Assembly (NCBI GenBank): GCA_963798795.1
Contig: CAWCUZ010000002.1
Span: 1,302,001 to 1,366,000, forward strand
DNA from: CAWCUZ01 sp963798795
GTDB lineage: Bacteria; Acidobacteriota; Vicinamibacteria; Vicinamibacterales; SCN-69-37
DNA: 64,000 bases
Reading direction: 5' to 3'
The notes beneath the pieces are model-generated. The model made no database searches. It was not told the DNA's origin and saw only the letters and a program-made list of their open reading frames with translations. Each line of letters starts with the position of its first letter. Position 1 is the stretch's first letter. The translations under genes and the position numbers were made by a program. Positions 22,797 through 31,220 of this stretch are shown in pieces.

Positions 22797-25481
22797 ATGC
22801 CCCGGCTCTTCCTGATCGACGGCAGCTCGCAGATGTACCGCGCGTACCACGCCATCCGCGGGCTCACCGGACCGGACGGGCGATCGACCAACGCCGTCTA
22901 CGGCTTCACGACCATGCTGCGCAAGCTGATCGCGGAGCAGAAGCCGGAGTTCATCGCGGCGTCCTTCGACCTGGCCGGTCCGACGTTCCGCGACGAGCTG
23001 GCGGCGGACTACAAGGCGAACCGCGCCCCGATGCCGCCCGACCTGGCCGAGCAGATTCCGCTCGTGCGCGAGGCGTGCGAAGCGCTCGGGGTGCCGATCC
23101 TCACGTCGGATCGCTTCGAGGCCGACGACGTGATCGGGACGCTGGCCCTGCAGGCGCGCGCGGCCGGATTCGAGGCGGCCATCGTCACGGGCGACAAGGA
23201 TTTTTTCCAGCTCGTCGACGGCGGCATCCGCGTCTTCAACCCCCGGGACGAGGGGACGTGGTACGACGCGGCGGGGGTGGCCGAGAAGTTCGGCGTCCGG
23301 CCCGACCAGGTCGTGGACGTGCTGGCCCTGATGGGCGACACGATCGACAACATCAAGGGCGTGCCGGGCATCGGCGAGAAAGGCGCGCGCGAGCTGATTT
23401 CGACGCACGGGTCCCTCGACGCCCTGCTGGCCGCCGCGGCGTCGGTGCCGCAGAAGCGATACCGCGAAGCGCTCCTCGCGCACGCCGGGTCGGCGCGCGC
23501 CAGCCGCGAGCTGGCCCGCATCCGGACGGACGTGCCGGTCACGTTCGATCCGGACGCGCTCCGCTATCGGGGCCCCTCGCGCGAGCGGTGCTTCGCGTTG
23601 TTCTCGTCGCTGGGGTTCCGGACGCTGGTCGCCGACTACGCGCCGACGGCGGAAACGGCGAACCGCGACTACGGCGTGGTCACGTCGCTCGAGGACGTCG
23701 ACGCGATCGCGCAGGAGGCGTGCGCCGCCGGACGGCTGGCGATCGCGCCCCTCGCGATTGGCACGTCCGGGGTGAACGCCGAGGTGGTGGGCTGGTCGCT
23801 CTCGACCGTGGCCGGCCGTGCGCGCTACGTCCCGCTGGCGCACGCCGGGCTCACCGGAGTCGCCAACCTTCCCGCCGCCGACGTCCTGATGCGGCTGAAG
23901 AGGGCGCTCGAGTCGGACTCGGTGGCCAAGGTCGGTCACGACCTGAAGTTCGCGAGCATGGTCCTGGCCCGCGCGGGGGTGACTCTGGCGGGCGTCGACA
24001 TGGACACGATGGTGGCGAGCTACCTGGTCGACGCGACCCGGTCGAGCCACGACCTGCAGGCGCTGGCGCTCGAGCGCGCCGGCTACAAAGCGATCGCGCG
24101 GGACGACATCACCGGCCGCGGCGCCAGGGCGCTCTCGCTCGAGCAGGTGCCGCCCGAGTCGGTCGCGGCATATGCCGGCGAGCAGGCGGATCTGCCCCTC
24201 TCGCTGGCGCCGGGATTGATGGACGAGCTGCGGAGCCAGGGGCTCGAGCGGGTCTACTGCGACCTCGAGCGGCCGCTGATTCCGGTGCTCGCCGGAATCG
24301 AACGCGCGGGCGTCAAGGTCGACACGGCCGCGCTGGCCGCGCTCGGTCGCGGCATGCAGGCGCAGCTCGACGGGCTGGGCCGCGAGATCTACGCGCTGGC
24401 CGGCGGCGAATTCAACATCAACTCGCCGAAGCAGCTCCGCGAGGTGCTGTTCGAGCGGCTGAGCCTGCAGCCCACGAAGAAGACGAAGACGCGCGCGGTC
24501 TCCACGGCCATGGAGGTGCTCGAGGAGCTGGCGCTGGTGCACGACCTGCCGCGGCTCGTGCTCAGGTGGCGGAGCGTCCAGAAGCTGAAGGGCACCTACG
24601 TCGACGCGCTGCCGGGGCTGGTCAACCCGGTGACCGGCCGCGTGCACACCACGTTCAATCAGGCCGTCGCGGCCACGGGCCGGCTGAGCAGCTCGGATCC
24701 CAACCTGCAGAACATTCCCATCCGAACCGCCGCCGGCCGCGAGATCCGCGCCGCCTTCGTGGCCGAGCCGGGCCACGTGCTGATCTCGGCGGACTACTCG
24801 CAGATCGAGCTGCGCGTGCTCGCGCATCTGTCAGGGGACGCGGCCCTCGCGGAAGCGTTTCGCGACGGCGTCGACATCCACGACCTCACGGCCGGGCGGG
24901 TGTTCGGCGCCGCGAGCGGCCTCGACGCGCACGAGCTGCGGCGCCGCGCCAAGATCGTCAACTATGCGCTGCTGTACGGGAAGACCGCGTTCACGCTCGC
25001 GAAAGACATCGGCGTGCCGCAGCAGGCGGCGCAGGACTTCATCGACGCGTACTTCGCAGGCTTTCCCTCCGTGCGGGGATTCATCGACCGCACGCTCGAC
25101 GAGGCGCGCCGGACGGGCGTGGTGCGCACGCTCACCGGACGCCGGCGTCTGGTGCCGGAGCTCACGAGCAAGAACGGCCAGGTGCGCATGGCGGCGGAGC
25201 GCGAAGCCGTCAACATGCCGATCCAGGGCACCGCGGCCGACATCCTCAAGAAGGCGATGATCGACGTGCACGCCGCCCTGGAGCAGGGTCGCAGCGGATC
25301 GGGCCCGGGCACCCGGATGATCCTCACCGTGCACGACGAGCTGCTGTTCGAAGCGCCCGAACCGGACGCCGAGGCCGTCGCCGCCGAGGTGCGCGGCCTG
25401 ATGGAACAGGCGTTCCCGCTGAGCGTGCCGCTCGTCGTGGACGTGGGGATCGGGCGCAGCTGGAACGACGCCAAGCCCTAG
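22797..25481 (+). CDS. polA: DNA polymerase I
   Basis: 894 residues, full family length. The N-terminal 5' nuclease is intact (DRFEADDVIGTLA, VTGDKDFFQLV, MGDTIDNIKGVPGIGEKGA). The middle 3'-5' exonuclease domain seems degenerate: the DxE motif is replaced by APLAIGTSG, the second motif reads KVGHDLKFA (Asp382 and Ala386 at the usual Asn/Asp positions), and the third YAGEQAD has Gln463 for the usual Asp. The polymerase domain is intact: motif A SADYSQIELRVLAHLSGD, O-helix RRRAKIVNYALLYGK, motif C TVHDELLFE. In the O-helix Tyr723 replaces the Phe762 of E. coli, with Lys719 and Tyr727 conserved. Roles: primer removal, gap filling, repair. Leaderless start. Confidence 0.97.
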   Translation: MPRLFLIDGSSQMYRAYHAIRGLTGPDGRSTNAVYGFTTMLRKLIAEQKPEFIAASFDLAGPTFRDELAADYKANRAPMPPDLAEQIPLVREACEALGVPILTSDRFEADDVIGTLALQARAAGFEAAIVTGDKDFFQLVDGGIRVFNPRDEGTWYDAAGVAEKFGVRPDQVVDVLALMGDTIDNIKGVPGIGEKGARELISTHGSLDALLAAAASVPQKRYREALLAHAGSARASRELARIRTDVPVTFDPDALRYRGPSRERCFALFSSLGFRTLVADYAPTAETANRDYGVVTSLEDVDAIAQEACAAGRLAIAPLAIGTSGVNAEVVGWSLSTVAGRARYVPLAHAGLTGVANLPAADVLMRLKRALESDSVAKVGHDLKFASMVLARAGVTLAGVDMDTMVASYLVDATRSSHDLQALALERAGYKAIARDDITGRGARALSLEQVPPESVAAYAGEQADLPLSLAPGLMDELRSQGLERVYCDLERPLIPVLAGIERAGVKVDTAALAALGRGMQAQLDGLGREIYALAGGEFNINSPKQLREVLFERLSLQPTKKTKTRAVSTAMEVLEELALVHDLPRLVLRWRSVQKLKGTYVDALPGLVNPVTGRVHTTFNQAVAATGRLSSSDPNLQNIPIRTAAGREIRAAFVAEPGHVLISADYSQIELRVLAHLSGDAALAEAFRDGVDIHDLTAGRVFGAASGLDAHELRRRAKIVNYALLYGKTAFTLAKDIGVPQQAAQDFIDAYFAGFPSVRGFIDRTLDEARRTGVVRTLTGRRRLVPELTSKNGQVRMAAEREAVNMPIQGTAADILKKAMIDVHAALEQGRSGSGPGTRMILTVHDELLFEAPEPDAEAVAAEVRGLMEQAFPLSVPLVVDVGIGRSWNDAKP

Positions 25482-25561
25482 TCGGCGACGGCCTCGAGTC
25501 GCCAGCCGGCAGCCGACGGACGGCCAGAGGCCGCTGGCGAAGTGATCTCGGGCCGGTCCCC

Positions 25562-25567
25562 TATAAT
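25562..25567 (+). promoter_or_regulatory. Consensus -10 TATAAT before the poly(A) polymerase gene
   Basis: Perfect TATAAT ending 8 bases before the GTG at 25576. No Shine-Dalgarno and no good -35, so a leaderless transcript is likely. The 94 bases between polA and this gene hold nothing else recognised. Confidence 0.55.
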
Positions 25568-25575
25568 CAGAGTTC

Positions 25576-26898
25576 GTGCCCGAGCCAGTCATCGTTCCGC
25601 GGGCGGATCACGCCATCTCCCGCCGGAACATCGACCCGGACGCGCTCCGCGTCCTCTACCGGCTGCAGCAGCATCAGCACGTGGCATATCTGGTCGGCGG
25701 GAGCGTGCGGGACCTGCTGCTGGGACGCCAGCCGAAGGACTTCGACATCGGCACGGACGCGCATCCGTACCAGATCAAGCGCCTGTTCCGGAACTGCTGG
25801 ATCATCGGACGCCGGTTCCGGCTGGCGCACGTCAAGTTCGGCCAGAAGACCATCGAGGTCGCGACGTTCCGGCGCGTGCTGCCGGAGCCGACGCCCGAGG
25901 CCGGCGACGAGCCGGCGGTGGTCGCGGCCGCGGTCCCGCCGGGCGCCGAGGCGGCGATCATCCACCGCGACAACACGTTCGGCACGCCCGAGGAGGACGC
26001 GTTCCGGCGCGATTTCACGATCAACGGTCTCTTCTACGACATCGCCAGTTTTTCGGTGATCGACTACGTCGGCGGCCTTGGCGATCTCGAGGCGCGCGTC
26101 GTCCGGTCGATTGGCGATCCGAAGATCCGGTTCGTCGAGGATCCGGTGCGGATGCTGCGGGCGGCCGTGCTCGCGGCACGGCTCGGGTTCGACATGGACG
26201 AGCCGGTGCTCGAAGCGATTGCCGAGCACCGGCACCTCATCCTGAAGGCGTCACCGGCGCGGCTGATGGAGGAGTACTACAAGATCCTCCGATCCGGCGC
26301 CGCCGAGGCGAGCTTCCGTGCGCTGGACCGCGTCCGGCTCCTCGAACTCGTCACGCCGGAACTGCGCGGCGCGCCAGAGCCGGTATGGGATTCGCTCGGC
26401 CGCCTCGACCAGTACCGCCGGCAGTTCCCGGCGGCGCCGCCGGAATTGACGAACCCCATCCTGCTCGGATCGCTGCTCCTCCCGCTGGGGACGCTGCAGC
26501 GGCAGCCCGCCGCGCCGGGCGCGCGCGGCGACCGCGTGAGCTTTGGCATGCTGCCCGCGGCGCGTCGGGATCTCGAGCGCATCCGCCAGTTGACGATGCT
26601 GCTGCCGCGCCTGAGCGATTCGGACCTTCCGCCCCGAGTCGTCCGCAGCCTGCCGCACCGCCCCGCGTTCGCGGACGCGCTCGTGTGGCTCGAGATCTTC
26701 GGCGACGCCCCGGAGCTGATCGCGCACTGGAAGCAGGTGCATCACGCTCATCCGAGTCCGGCGCGCGTCCCGCATCACGGCCGCGCACAGCCGGCAGCCG
26801 AAGGGACTGATGAGCCGGAGGCCGCGCGGGGGCGCCGCCGGCGGCGACGCCGGCGGCGCCGCCGCGGCGGCCGAAGACGGCCGGAACCCACCGAATAG
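25576..26898 (+). CDS. pcnB: Poly(A) polymerase / CCA-adding nucleotidyltransferase family protein (PcnB-like)
   Basis: 440 residues. Class II nucleotidyltransferase head: AYLVGGSVRDLLLG (P-loop-like), DFDIGTDA (catalytic Asp pair), RRDFTINGLFYD, and the neck RFVEDPVRMLRAAVLAARLGFDM. The opening ISRRNIDPDALRVLYRL is typical of PcnB rather than Cca enzymes, so RNA 3' polyadenylation (marking RNA for decay) is the likely role; tRNA CCA addition is an alternative. The C-terminus is a run of arginines (RRRRRRRRRRR, then GGRRRPEPTE), presumably RNA-binding. Start GTG 25576 agrees with the TATAAT 8 bases upstream. Converges on the TonB receptor gene, 13 bases apart. Confidence 0.9.
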   Translation: MPEPVIVPRADHAISRRNIDPDALRVLYRLQQHQHVAYLVGGSVRDLLLGRQPKDFDIGTDAHPYQIKRLFRNCWIIGRRFRLAHVKFGQKTIEVATFRRVLPEPTPEAGDEPAVVAAAVPPGAEAAIIHRDNTFGTPEEDAFRRDFTINGLFYDIASFSVIDYVGGLGDLEARVVRSIGDPKIRFVEDPVRMLRAAVLAARLGFDMDEPVLEAIAEHRHLILKASPARLMEEYYKILRSGAAEASFRALDRVRLLELVTPELRGAPEPVWDSLGRLDQYRRQFPAAPPELTNPILLGSLLLPLGTLQRQPAAPGARGDRVSFGMLPAARRDLERIRQLTMLLPRLSDSDLPPRVVRSLPHRPAFADALVWLEIFGDAPELIAHWKQVHHAHPSPARVPHHGRAQPAAEGTDEPEAARGRRRRRRRRRRRGGRRRPEPTE

Positions 26899-26911
26899 GG
26901 CTTGGGCGGCT

Positions 26912-29074
26912 CTACCGCTCCCACCGCAGCATGAACCGGACGCCGCGCGGCGGGGCCAGGGTGACGAGCGGGGTCCGGCCGACCTCGACGCGCGCGTTCG
27001 TCGCGTTCTCGACGTCGAGCGCCCATTCGAACGTCCACAACCGGCCGGTGACCCGCACGTCGACGCTCGACGCCGAGGCCAGCTCGTACTCATTGCGGTC
27101 GTCGTCGAACTGCGACGAGCTGGCGCGCCACACGGCGGCCGCCGAGAGGCCATACGGCAGACGGACGTCGGCGTCGAGGACGAAGGTCGCGCGCGGGATC
27201 TGGGGCAGCCGGTTGCCCTCGAGCGCCGGTTCCTCGGAACCGGCGAACCGCGCGCGCACGACGGTGGCCGAGGCGCGGAGCCGCACGCGGGCGTCGGGCC
27301 GGGCTTCGCCGTCCAGCTCCAGCCCGCGGCTGCGGGTCTCGCCGGCATTGCGGCGCTCGCGGACCGTTCCCGTGAAGTCCAGCGACGGAATGGTGACGTT
27401 CGCAATGGCGTCGTGCACCACCGTCGAAAAGCCGGCGACCGCCAGGTTCCAGCGGGAGCCTTCGAGCGCGAGCATGGCGTCAGCCGAGATGGCCCGTTCC
27501 GGCTTCAGGTCCGCGTTGGGCAGCGTCAGGATGCTCCCGACCTGGAATCCCCGCACGAGCTCGTTCAGCGTGGGCCAGCGGTGGCTCGTGGCGACCGACC
27601 CTCGAATGGAGACGCGCGACGCCGGGGTCCAGGCCACGCCGACGTGGCCGACCGCCGCGCGATCGCGAGCCGCGCCGGCGGCCGGCGCGGCCCGCCACTC
27701 GCGCCGCACGCCCGCGGTCATCGTGAGCGTGGACGCCGGCGTCAGGCCGGCATGCGCCGCCACGGCTTCGGTGTCGTCGCGCAGCGCCAGCGATTCGGTG
27801 CCGGTGGATCGCGTGTTGTCGAAATCGGCACGCGCCCGTGTCACACCGCCGCGCACGAGGAGATAGGCGCGGGAGAAGCTGCGGCTGGCCTCGACGACGC
27901 CGCGCGTCGTCTCGGTCTGAATCCTCTGCGTGGACGTCAGGAACTCGGTGGCCCGGTTCCCCGGAACAGCGCTGAACGTCTGATCGAAGCGATTCGGCGC
28001 GAACGACACGCGCGCCGCCAGGGTGCTGTGCGAACCCACCGCATCGAACGAGACCACGCCCGTGCCGCCGCGCATCCGGTTGCGCTGCAGGACGGTCCCG
28101 TTGCCGCGCTCGTCGCGGCCTCCCCATCCGCTGATACTGAGGTGACGGCTGCCTGCCGTCTGATCCATCCGGGCGAACGCGCTGATCCAGTCCGCGTCAG
28201 TCGCGCGATCCACCAGGCCGCGCGACTCGGGCGCCACCGGAATCGCGCCGTCCGTCGTGAACCAGCTCGCGGCGCCGAACGCAAAGACCTGCCCGATCCG
28301 GCGGCTCCCCGCGGCGTCGACGCTCCCGGTGCCGCGGGATCCAGCCGACACGACCGCCGCCGCCGCGGGTGCGCCGGGCCCGGGCGGGACGATGTGAATG
28401 ACACCGCCGAGCGCATCGGAGCCGAACGCGTCACCCTCCGCTCCGCGATCGACATCGATGCGCTGAACGGCGAGCGGCGGAATGCGCGTCCAGGTCACCC
28501 AGCCGCCAAAGCCATCGTCGACCGGCACGCCGTCGAAGAGCACGAGTCCGCGGCTGGCCCCCGACGCCGACAGCCCGCGCAGCGTCACCCCGTGCGTGGT
28601 GGGATTCGCGGACCGGGCGCTCGATCGACGGAACAGCGAAAAGCCGGACACGACGCGGAGCGCCTCGTCGGTCGTGACCGCTGGCAGAGCCTGCAGGTCC
28701 TCGTGCGAGAGCACGGTCGCGCCCGAGGCGGGGTCGCGCCAGATCGACGACCGATCGGCGGTGACGACGACTGAATCGGCAACGCTGGCGGGAGCCAGCG
28801 TGAGATCGACCGGGGATGACGCCACGACGCGCCGGACCGGACTGAACCCGGCGGCCCGCACGTCGACGACGGCCGGGAGCACGGCGTCGGGAAAGGCAAA
28901 TCCGCCCAGGGCGTCGGTGGCGGTCGTGAGCGATCGACGGCCCGGCTCGAGCGTCACGACCGCGCCGGCGATGGGCGCGCCAGTCAGGTCGTGGACGGAG
29001 CCGGTCAGCGACACCGGGGCCGGCAGCCAGGCGATCGACGCCGCCGCGACGAGCCCTCGGAGGAGCGGGGTCAT
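26912..29074 (-). CDS. TonB-dependent receptor
   Basis: 720 residues. A signal peptide (MTPLLRGLVAAASIAWLPAPVS) is followed by one carboxypeptidase-regulatory-like domain (LTGSVHDLTGAPIAGAVVTLEPG), the plug (EDLQALPAVTTDEALRVVSGFSLFRR, VTLRGLSASGASRGLVLFDGVPVDD, IDVDRGAEGDAFGSDALGGVIHIVPP), and a 22-strand-type barrel. The barrel ends MLRWER rather than in the common aromatic final residue. Located in the outer membrane, transport energised by TonB. The substrate cannot be told from sequence; the N-terminal domain resembles SusC/other Acidobacteriota receptors. Starts 4 bases after serC, so it may be in the serine operon. Confidence 0.9.
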   Translation of the reverse strand: MTPLLRGLVAAASIAWLPAPVSLTGSVHDLTGAPIAGAVVTLEPGRRSLTTATDALGGFAFPDAVLPAVVDVRAAGFSPVRRVVASSPVDLTLAPASVADSVVVTADRSSIWRDPASGATVLSHEDLQALPAVTTDEALRVVSGFSLFRRSSARSANPTTHGVTLRGLSASGASRGLVLFDGVPVDDGFGGWVTWTRIPPLAVQRIDVDRGAEGDAFGSDALGGVIHIVPPGPGAPAAAAVVSAGSRGTGSVDAAGSRRIGQVFAFGAASWFTTDGAIPVAPESRGLVDRATDADWISAFARMDQTAGSRHLSISGWGGRDERGNGTVLQRNRMRGGTGVVSFDAVGSHSTLAARVSFAPNRFDQTFSAVPGNRATEFLTSTQRIQTETTRGVVEASRSFSRAYLLVRGGVTRARADFDNTRSTGTESLALRDDTEAVAAHAGLTPASTLTMTAGVRREWRAAPAAGAARDRAAVGHVGVAWTPASRVSIRGSVATSHRWPTLNELVRGFQVGSILTLPNADLKPERAISADAMLALEGSRWNLAVAGFSTVVHDAIANVTIPSLDFTGTVRERRNAGETRSRGLELDGEARPDARVRLRASATVVRARFAGSEEPALEGNRLPQIPRATFVLDADVRLPYGLSAAAVWRASSSQFDDDRNEYELASASSVDVRVTGRLWTFEWALDVENATNARVEVGRTPLVTLAPPRGVRFMLRWER

Positions 29075-29078
29075 CGGC

Positions 29079-30167
29079 TCATCCGTGCGTGCGCTCGAAC
29101 TCCCGCATGAACTGCACGAGCGCCGCGACCCCCTCTTCGGGGAAGGCGTTGTAGATCGACGCGCGGAGGCCGCCCACCGATCGGTGCCCCTTCAAGCCGT
29201 CGAATCCAGCGGCGGTCGAGTCCTTGACGAACGTCTTTTCGAGTTCTTCACTGGGCAACCGGAACGTCACGTTCATCCGCGACCGGCTGTCCGGCGCGGC
29301 ATGGGGCCGCCAGAACCCGGACCGGTCCAGTTCGGCGTACAGAAGCGCGGCTTTGCGCTCGTTGATGCGCCCGATGGCCGACAGGCCGCCCAGGCCCTTG
29401 AGCCACTTCATGACCAGTCCCAGCAGGTAGATGCCGAACGTCGGAGGCGTGTTGTAGAGCGAGCCGCTCTCGGCCTGCGTCTTGAAATTCAGCATTGTCG
29501 GCAGCGACTCGGCCGAGCGGGCGAGCAGGTCCTCGCGCACGACGACGACCGTCACACCGGACGGCCCGAGGTTCTTCTGCGCGCCCGCGTAGATCAACGC
29601 GTACTGTTCCACGCCGATCGGACGCGAGTAGATGTCCGACGACGCATCGCAGACGAGCGGCGCGCCGCCGACCGTCGGAACGCGAAGCCATTCGGTGCCG
29701 TGAATCGTGTTGTTCGACGTCATGTGGACGTAGGCGGCGCCGGGCGTGAGCGACAGGTCTGCGTCCGACGGGATCCGCTTGAACTGCCCCGCTTCGGTGC
29801 TGGCGGCCAGGTGCGTCGACCCGACCTTCTTCGCTTCCTTGAGCGCCTTCTTGCCCCAGTCGCCGGTGACGATGTAGTCGGCGGTCGTGCCGGGCGTGAG
29901 CAGGTTCATCGGCACCATCGAGAACTGGAGGCTGGCGCCGCCCTGCAGGAACAGGACCTTGTAGTGATCCGGAATCCCGCCGAGCTCGCGCAGGTCGGCT
30001 TCGGCCGTGTGGATGATGGCGTCGAAGGTCTTCGACCGGTGGCTGATCTCCATCACCGACATCCCGACGCCGGGCAGGGCGACGAGGTCCCGCTGGGCCT
30101 CCTCGAGGACGGGCAGCGGCAGGATGGCGGGACCGGCGGCAAAGTTGAAGATGCGATGGACGGGCAT
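29079..30167 (-). CDS. serC: Phosphoserine aminotransferase
   Basis: PLP-dependent transamination of 3-phosphohydroxypyruvate to phosphoserine, in serine and pyridoxal biosynthesis; 362 residues (family ~360). Visible blocks: MPVHRIFNFAAGPAILPLPVL, MSVMEISHRSKTFDAI, FLQGGASLQFSMVPMNLL, YIVTGDWGKKALKEA, CDASSDIYSRPI, and the lysine-containing YAGAQKNLGPSGVTVVVV, where K is the PLP Schiff-base lysine. The C-terminal RSVGGLRASIYNAFPEEGV is typical. Lies 39 bases after serA on the same strand. Confidence 0.96.
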   Translation of the reverse strand: MPVHRIFNFAAGPAILPLPVLEEAQRDLVALPGVGMSVMEISHRSKTFDAIIHTAEADLRELGGIPDHYKVLFLQGGASLQFSMVPMNLLTPGTTADYIVTGDWGKKALKEAKKVGSTHLAASTEAGQFKRIPSDADLSLTPGAAYVHMTSNNTIHGTEWLRVPTVGGAPLVCDASSDIYSRPIGVEQYALIYAGAQKNLGPSGVTVVVVREDLLARSAESLPTMLNFKTQAESGSLYNTPPTFGIYLLGLVMKWLKGLGGLSAIGRINERKAALLYAELDRSGFWRPHAAPDSRSRMNVTFRLPSEELEKTFVKDSTAAGFDGLKGHRSVGGLRASIYNAFPEEGVAALVQFMREFERTHG

Positions 30168-30206
30168 GCTGGGCTCTGGGCTCCGGGCTCTGGGCGCGCC
30201 GTGCCC

Positions 30207-31220
30207 CTAGGCCGGGTCGTTGACGGCGTTGGGCGCACGACCGGTTTCAATGAATGATTTCACGATTCGGACGGTCTCGGCGGCGATGGCATCCTGCGCC
30301 TGCTCGGTGGAGGCGCCGATGTGATGCGTGCCGTAGACGCCGGGCTCGCGCACGATCGGGTCGGTGAACGGCCCTGTGGTCGCGGACGGCTCCACGGCGA
30401 AGACATCGAGGCCGGCGCGGATCTGCCGGGCGTGGATCGCCGCGCGCAGGGCGTCGTGGTCCACGAGTTCGCCGCGCGAGGTATTGATGAAGAAGCTGCC
30501 GGGCCGCAGCCGCCCCAGGACGTTCGCGCCCACGAACTGTCTGGTGTCCGGGCCGAGCGCCAGGTGCACGCTGAGCACATCGGCGCGTTCGGCGACCGCC
30601 TCGGGCGAGGGCGCAACGTCGACAGGCGTTCCGTCCGGAAGATCGGCCAGGCCCATGCGCCGGCGCTCGCCGGCCTCCAGCGGCCGGTCCGCGCCGGCGA
30701 ACCGCCGGCTCCAGAGCACGACGGGCATGCCGAACGCGGCGCCGCGCCGGATCATCTCGCACGCGATGCTGCCGGCGCCCAGCAGCCCCAGCGTGCGCCC
30801 GAACAGGCCCCGCGCCTTCGAGTACTCCTTCTTGTTCCACGTCCCGGCCCGAAGGTCGGCGACGTTGTCCGGAATCCGCCGGTCCAGCGCCAGCATCAGC
30901 CCGAAGGCCAGCTCGGCCACCGCGGTCGCGTTCCTGCCCGGACAGTTGGCCACGAGGATGCCGCGGGCGGTCGCGGCCGCGACGTCGATGGTGTTCACGC
31001 CCGCGCCGGCGCGCACGATGAGTTGGAGCGCCGGCGTCAGCATCGACGCGGTGACCCTGGTGGACCGCACGACGAGCACGGCGGCGCCACCCGAAGCCAG
31101 CGCATCGGCGAGCGCCTGATCCTGCAGCTCGGGCTGGTATACCACGTCGGAGCCGAGCGCCTTCAGGCCGTCGACACCGGTCGGCTCGAACTTGTCGGCA
31201 ATCAGAATAGGCGCCGTCAT
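30207..31220 (-). CDS. serA: Phosphoglycerate dehydrogenase (D-3-phosphoglycerate dehydrogenase family)
   Basis: 337 residues, short form without the C-terminal ACT domain. It has the D-2-hydroxyacid dehydrogenase fold: IVRAGAGVNTIDVAAATARGI, CPGRNATAVAELAFGLMLAL, NAD-binding GLLGAGSIACEMIRR (GxGxxA variant), HLALGPDTRQFV, INTSRGELVDHDAL, the catalytic Glu/His in LDVFAVEPS and GTHHIGAST. Probably oxidises 3-phosphoglycerate to phosphohydroxypyruvate, given serC next door. The start at 31220 overlaps the DUF1015 stop (ATGA), giving coupling. An upstream in-frame ATG at 31265 is rejected. Confidence 0.9.
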   Translation of the reverse strand: MTAPILIADKFEPTGVDGLKALGSDVVYQPELQDQALADALASGGAAVLVVRSTRVTASMLTPALQLIVRAGAGVNTIDVAAATARGILVANCPGRNATAVAELAFGLMLALDRRIPDNVADLRAGTWNKKEYSKARGLFGRTLGLLGAGSIACEMIRRGAAFGMPVVLWSRRFAGADRPLEAGERRRMGLADLPDGTPVDVAPSPEAVAERADVLSVHLALGPDTRQFVGANVLGRLRPGSFFINTSRGELVDHDALRAAIHARQIRAGLDVFAVEPSATTGPFTDPIVREPGVYGTHHIGASTEQAQDAIAAETVRIVKSFIETGRAPNAVNDPA

